A stretch of 64,000 nt of DNA from Isotricha intestinalis. Lineage: Eukaryota > Ciliophora > Litostomatea > Vestibuliferida > Isotrichidae. The stretch lies in NCBI GenBank assembly GCA_023807065.1, contig JAJJLU010000340.1:1-64000 (forward strand), given 5' to 3'. Both the position numbers and the translations under genes were made by a program. Every line of letters begins with the position of its first letter. Within the stretch, counting starts at the first letter, position 1. Shown here in pieces: positions 60,451-64,000 of the stretch. The notes under the pieces were generated by a model. That model saw only the letters and a program-made list of their open reading frames with translations, searched no databases and was not told the DNA's origin.

Positions 60451-62577
60451 TTAGCAAGATAGATTACGATTTAAGATTTTTTTTTTTGATTTACTTCTTT
60501 TTTGATTTTTAAATAATATTTCTTTTTTTTCTAAATTATGAATTTGATTTATAATATTAGATATCATTAATTCATTTTTATAATTTGGATTTTCAAAGTC
60601 TTCATTATTAGTTTTACCATTATCAAAAGATAATAATTTCATTATTTTTTCCCTTTGAACTTGAGATTCTCTTTTACCAAATTTTTTTAAAAATTTTTTA
60701 TATTTTTCATTGTTTTTTGAATCTAAAGATTTACAAATTTTATCTTTTAAATGATATTTCATTCTTTCATAAATTTTATTTCTTGATTTTTTTGCTTCTT
60801 CAGCTTTAATAGATTTATTTTTTTCTTCTAAAATTTTTAAATTTCTTTCTAATTCCATAGAATAATATAATTCAGTTTCACTTTTTACTTTTTCTAAATC
60901 AAAAGGTTCTATATAAATTTTTTCATTTTTTTTTGAAGTTAAAAGTTCTTTTTGAAATTTATATTCTCTATTTATTTGATTTTCTAAAAAAATTGCTTTT
61001 TTCATATAATTTTTACTAAAAACATATTTATCATAAGGATATTTAAAAGGATTTCTTGAATGAGTTGAAGTTAAATTTGGTATTACTAATGAATTATTTT
61101 TAACATGAGATTTTCTAAATGAAGAATTATTGGATATAAAATATGTTGACATATTCGAATGACTATTTTTATTTTTATCTTTTAAATCAGTATTCAATAA
61201 AATTTTTTTTTTTTTGAATTTTTTTGTACTATTTTTTAATTTATTATCTTTTTCTACTTTAATTGCTATAATTTTTTTTTGAATAATTCTTTTTATATCA
61301 ATATCTAATTTATTAATATTCATTTTTTTCAATTTTGAAATTGTGGATTTGAAATCTTCACTTGTTAAATAATTTAACAAATTTACATTTTTTGTCATTG
61401 TTGATATAACATGAGATTTTTCTCTTTTTCCTGGTTCTGTTAATAAATTTGCATGATCATCATCAATTTCAACTAAATGGATTTTATTAATATAATCTTC
61501 AATTTTTTGAAATCTTTTTATTCTACTTTCTTCACTAATATTATATTGATCTTTATATATTTTTTTTTCTTCTTCTGTATATTTTGATAAATCAATATCC
61601 ATCCCAGATAATATTTTATAGAATAAAAAATGATTTTTTGCTCTTGTGAAAACATTGTTGATGTAAAATGAAATATCTGGATATTTCTCATTCAAAAAAG
61701 TCCAACTTATATAATTTGATTGATGAAAAGAACTAAATGCTTTTTCATAATTATTTTGATGTTCAAAAATACATCCTAATTGATAAAAAGAAATTAACAT
61801 ATTAAATAAAATTTTTTTTGAAATATGACCATCTTTATAATTTATAAATATAGAAAAATCTAAATCTCTATAACATAATTTAAGTATATTTTTTAAATAA
61901 TGTTTTGCACTTCTATAATCATTTCTTGATATTAAAATTGATGTGATGAAAATATAAATTCTTTGAGTAATTCTCCAAATCTTTGGATGTGTAATATTTT
62001 GAGAAGTTTTTTGAATAACTTTTTCTGCTAAAGATAAATAACCTAAACATTCAGGAATATTATTATCATGAAATTCACTTAAGGAGTTAAAATATAAATT
62101 TTTTAAATGAAAATAATTTAAATATTCATATTGATCTTTTTGTTGTTCTCTTGGTAGACTTTCTATCTTTTCTGTAAATTCTTCTAATAAATTTTCCATT
62201 AAAAATAAACATTTATCTAATCCTTTTATTGTTTGTAATCGGTAATATTTTCGAAATTTTCTTTCTATTATTTTTAACAAACATCTAAATTGAAAATGAG
62301 TGAAAATCAAGTTATTCAATAAATCAAATTGATTATATTTATCTTTATTTTTTTCAATATCTGAAAAAAGTTCTTTAAATTTTTTTTTATTATATCTTTT
62401 TGCAACAGATATTAATAAAATTCTATATTCATCATGAGAATTATCTTCTAAATTCTGAGTTTGATTTTCACTATTTTTTTCTAATTCTTTTTCTTCTTCT
62501 TCATCAGATACTAAACTTGAAGATTTAACTTTTGAAGTTTGAATTGATTGCTTTATTAATGACATAAAAGAAACCAT
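60451..62577 (-). CDS. TPR-like helical protein with basic tail, unknown function
   Basis: This 708-residue protein starts with an acidic segment (SDEEEEKELEKNSENQ). Residues 50-340 are helix-turn-helix repeats in the style of TPR, for example YRILLISVAKRYNKKKFKEL, CLGYLSLAEKVIQKTSQN, YRSAKHYLKNILKLCYRDL and QLGCIFEHQNNYEKAFSSFH. From about 340 to 700 it is a long basic coiled-coil and disordered tail (ERNLKILEEKNKSIKAEEAK). Ciliates have a large set of such TPR proteins with basic tails, of unknown function. No named family assigned. Confidence 0.72.
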   Translation of the reverse strand: MVSFMSLIKQSIQTSKVKSSSLVSDEEEEKELEKNSENQTQNLEDNSHDEYRILLISVAKRYNKKKFKELFSDIEKNKDKYNQFDLLNNLIFTHFQFRCLLKIIERKFRKYYRLQTIKGLDKCLFLMENLLEEFTEKIESLPREQQKDQYEYLNYFHLKNLYFNSLSEFHDNNIPECLGYLSLAEKVIQKTSQNITHPKIWRITQRIYIFITSILISRNDYRSAKHYLKNILKLCYRDLDFSIFINYKDGHISKKILFNMLISFYQLGCIFEHQNNYEKAFSSFHQSNYISWTFLNEKYPDISFYINNVFTRAKNHFLFYKILSGMDIDLSKYTEEEKKIYKDQYNISEESRIKRFQKIEDYINKIHLVEIDDDHANLLTEPGKREKSHVISTMTKNVNLLNYLTSEDFKSTISKLKKMNINKLDIDIKRIIQKKIIAIKVEKDNKLKNSTKKFKKKKILLNTDLKDKNKNSHSNMSTYFISNNSSFRKSHVKNNSLVIPNLTSTHSRNPFKYPYDKYVFSKNYMKKAIFLENQINREYKFQKELLTSKKNEKIYIEPFDLEKVKSETELYYSMELERNLKILEEKNKSIKAEEAKKSRNKIYERMKYHLKDKICKSLDSKNNEKYKKFLKKFGKRESQVQREKIMKLLSFDNGKTNNEDFENPNYKNELMISNIINQIHNLEKKEILFKNQKRSKSKKKILNRNLSC

Positions 62578-62637
62578 TTCTTAATTATTCAACTTAAAAA
62601 TATAATTAATCTTTAATAATAAAAATTTTTGAAAAAT

Positions 62638-62813
62638 AATAAATTGTAATTTCCTTTAATTCTCAATTGGAAAAATGTTATAACAATAAAAAAAATGATT
62701 TCATTAAAAGAAAACCATTTAATTTGACATTTATCTGAATTTTCAAGTCAAAAATAAAATTTTAACAAATCTAATTTTTTAATTAGTTTAATAAAATAAA
62801 CAGATGGATTCAT
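62638..62813 (-). pseudogene. membrane-protein relic with one in-frame TGA
   Basis: From the ATG at 62813 the standard-code frame runs about 58 codons with one TGA at codon 22 and no TAA or TAG until about 62640. Pieces read MNPSVYFIKLIKKLDLLKFY, then after TGA ENSDKCQIKWFSFNEIIF and FIVITFFQLRIKGNYNLLFF. Hydrophobic and Trp/Cys content look like a membrane-protein fragment. Single nonsense mutation of a Trp codon is a possible explanation. The rest of the gap (62578-63004) shows nothing else. Confidence 0.3.
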
Positions 62814-63004
62814 AATAAAAAATAATAATTATAATTAAAAAACATTAATTTTTCAATTATTATTTCTTTAAAAATTTTAAATAAAAACTTTAGCTTATCT
62901 TATCCATAAAAATTATCATAACATTATCATTTATATATATCTATAAACTCAAAATATATACAAAAAAAAATGAATAAATCTATTACATTTAATATAAATA
63001 AAAT

Positions 63005-63991
63005 CTAATCATCATCAATATTTTCAAAATTCATCAAAAATTTCTCAAGGTCAATATGATCTAATTTTCTTTTTCTTTTAATGGTTTTAAAAGTAACATT
63101 ATCAAATTTATTTAAAGCCCCTTCTTTTATTAACTCATCAAAATTTTTGTGATAAAAACTTAAAGAAGTTTTCAACATATTTCTATGTTTTATAATTTCA
63201 TTATCTTTGCTTTTACAATGTAAATCATTATATAATAAATTTAAATTAACGAAATTATTATAACTTTTCTTAGGTAAAAAAGAATTAGAAGGACTTAAAA
63301 AATGTCCATTTGAAAAATTATTTAATTTTAAAGATTTTTCAGTGATTGTATCAACACTTTTTCTATCATAAATATTTTGCATATAAGTAGGTAATTTACA
63401 ATTTTTTTTATCAATTCTTGAAGTCATTAATCTAAAATTGGGTGATTTAACTTCTGTATGATTATCAATTTTATTTATTGCAATATCTGGTTGATATGTT
63501 ATTCCAGAATTTAATCCTTCTATATATTTTATTCTTGGAGTATGTTTTTTTGGTTTTTCATATATTACTACTGATTTTATTCTTTCTCTTATTAAATCAT
63601 AATTTGGTAAAATAAATGGAATTGGGTGAATTTTTTTTTCTGATGCTTTTTCTCTTTGTTCTCTTGATATTGTTCTTTGAAAATCTAATGCCTTTATTAA
63701 ATTTTTTTTTGAATTGTTTGGAGTGAATATATTTCTTTTTGATTTACTTTTATAACTTCTTATTGATATATTATTTATATTTTTATTTGAATTTTCATCT
63801 GTTTCTAAATTTTTTATTGTTTTTGATTTTATATTTTTCATTGAATTATTTTTAAAAGTTTTTTCTCTTTTTTTCTTATTTTTTTCTTTGTTACTGTCAT
63901 TATGATTGGATGTTTTATCAAATTTTTTATCATTTCTTATTCTTATATCTTTAAATACATTAATATTTCCTCTTTGTGTAGTTTTATCCAT
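63005..63991 (-). CDS. basic disordered protein, unknown function
   Basis: This 328-residue protein has an ATG at 63991, nine bases from the window edge, so it is complete as read (MDKTTQRGNINVFKDIRIRN). It is Lys/Asn/Ser-rich. Short ordered-looking islands are IPFILPNYDLIRERIKSVVI (about 125-145), KKHTPRIKYIEGLNSGITYQ (about 152-172), SPNFRLMTSRI and a C-terminal HIDLEKFLMNFENIDDD. Repeated proline-turn segments around a basic scaffold suggest a binding platform, but I know no matching family. Confidence 0.65.
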   Translation of the reverse strand: MDKTTQRGNINVFKDIRIRNDKKFDKTSNHNDSNKEKNKKKREKTFKNNSMKNIKSKTIKNLETDENSNKNINNISIRSYKSKSKRNIFTPNNSKKNLIKALDFQRTISREQREKASEKKIHPIPFILPNYDLIRERIKSVVIYEKPKKHTPRIKYIEGLNSGITYQPDIAINKIDNHTEVKSPNFRLMTSRIDKKNCKLPTYMQNIYDRKSVDTITEKSLKLNNFSNGHFLSPSNSFLPKKSYNNFVNLNLLYNDLHCKSKDNEIIKHRNMLKTSLSFYHKNFDELIKEGALNKFDNVTFKTIKRKRKLDHIDLEKFLMNFENIDDD

Positions 63992-64000
63992 ATTAACTAG

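Noticed and set aside
1..64000. CRISPR arrays, bacterial operons or integrated prophage
   Set aside because: No direct repeats with regular spacers, no ribosome-binding sites, and eukaryotic introns and families throughout.

Overview
This window is nuclear protist DNA of extreme A+T content (by eye only about a fifth G+C). It is densely packed with protein genes on both strands, usually 50-300 bases apart, with no operons, no ribosome-binding sites and no rRNA or tRNA that I can see. The main genes read in the standard genetic code: glutamine is CAA/CAG, and TAA, TAG and TGA all serve as stops. Four genes only make sense after removing micro-introns of 23-34 nt (GTAAA...AG), and one more is possible. 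The protein set points to a ciliated cell: a WDR49/CFAP337-like WD40 protein, a KATNIP (katanin-interacting) homologue, a NEK kinase, MORN and calmodulin-like EF-hand proteins, and two giant TmcB-like PAS membrane proteins of the type expanded in ciliates. The best guess is a ciliate lineage that keeps the standard code (heterotrich- or litostome-like), but another ciliated or flagellated protist cannot be excluded.

Layout. 0-9 kb: a small membrane protein, a myristoylated protein, the WD40/EF-hand protein, a 1.6 kb relic region and a RanBP2-type zinc-finger protein. 9-20 kb: the first TmcB-like protein, a Rab GTPase, a secreted kelch/EGF protein and a ubiquitin protease. 20-30 kb: disordered proteins, a MORN protein, the NEK kinase and the KATNIP homologue. 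30-45 kb: the second TmcB-like protein, a type-I membrane protein, coiled-coil proteins, PP2C, LSm7, an EF-hand protein, Rab geranylgeranyltransferase alpha and a small WD40 protein. 45-64 kb: a STIMATE-family protein, RCC1-repeat protein, UXT-type prefoldin, Atg18/WIPI PROPPIN, a GATD1-like protein, a DUF4485-like coiled-coil protein, an MFS transporter, a RING-H2 protein, a Zn-binding CaaX protein, ORC4, an FKBP-TPR-cyclophilin fusion and two K/N-rich structural-type proteins. The genes look like unlinked housekeeping and cytoskeletal functions; the Rab and the Rab-prenylating subunit lie 27 kb apart and need not be co-regulated.

The most unusual signal is in the longer gaps. Several hold protein-like reading frames that stay open only if TAA/TAG are read as glutamine, mostly ending at TGA, and some switch frame at an A-run. 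They occur at about 6.72-7.44, 25.3-25.55, 45.22-45.49, 55.57-55.77 and 58.48-58.71 kb; the 45 kb one looks like WD40 repeats. They may be pseudogenes decaying through C-to-T change at Gln codons, or sequence from a lineage with the usual ciliate code (TAA/TAG = Gln). Part of the effect may be chance, because freeing TAA and TAG opens frames in any A+T-rich DNA.
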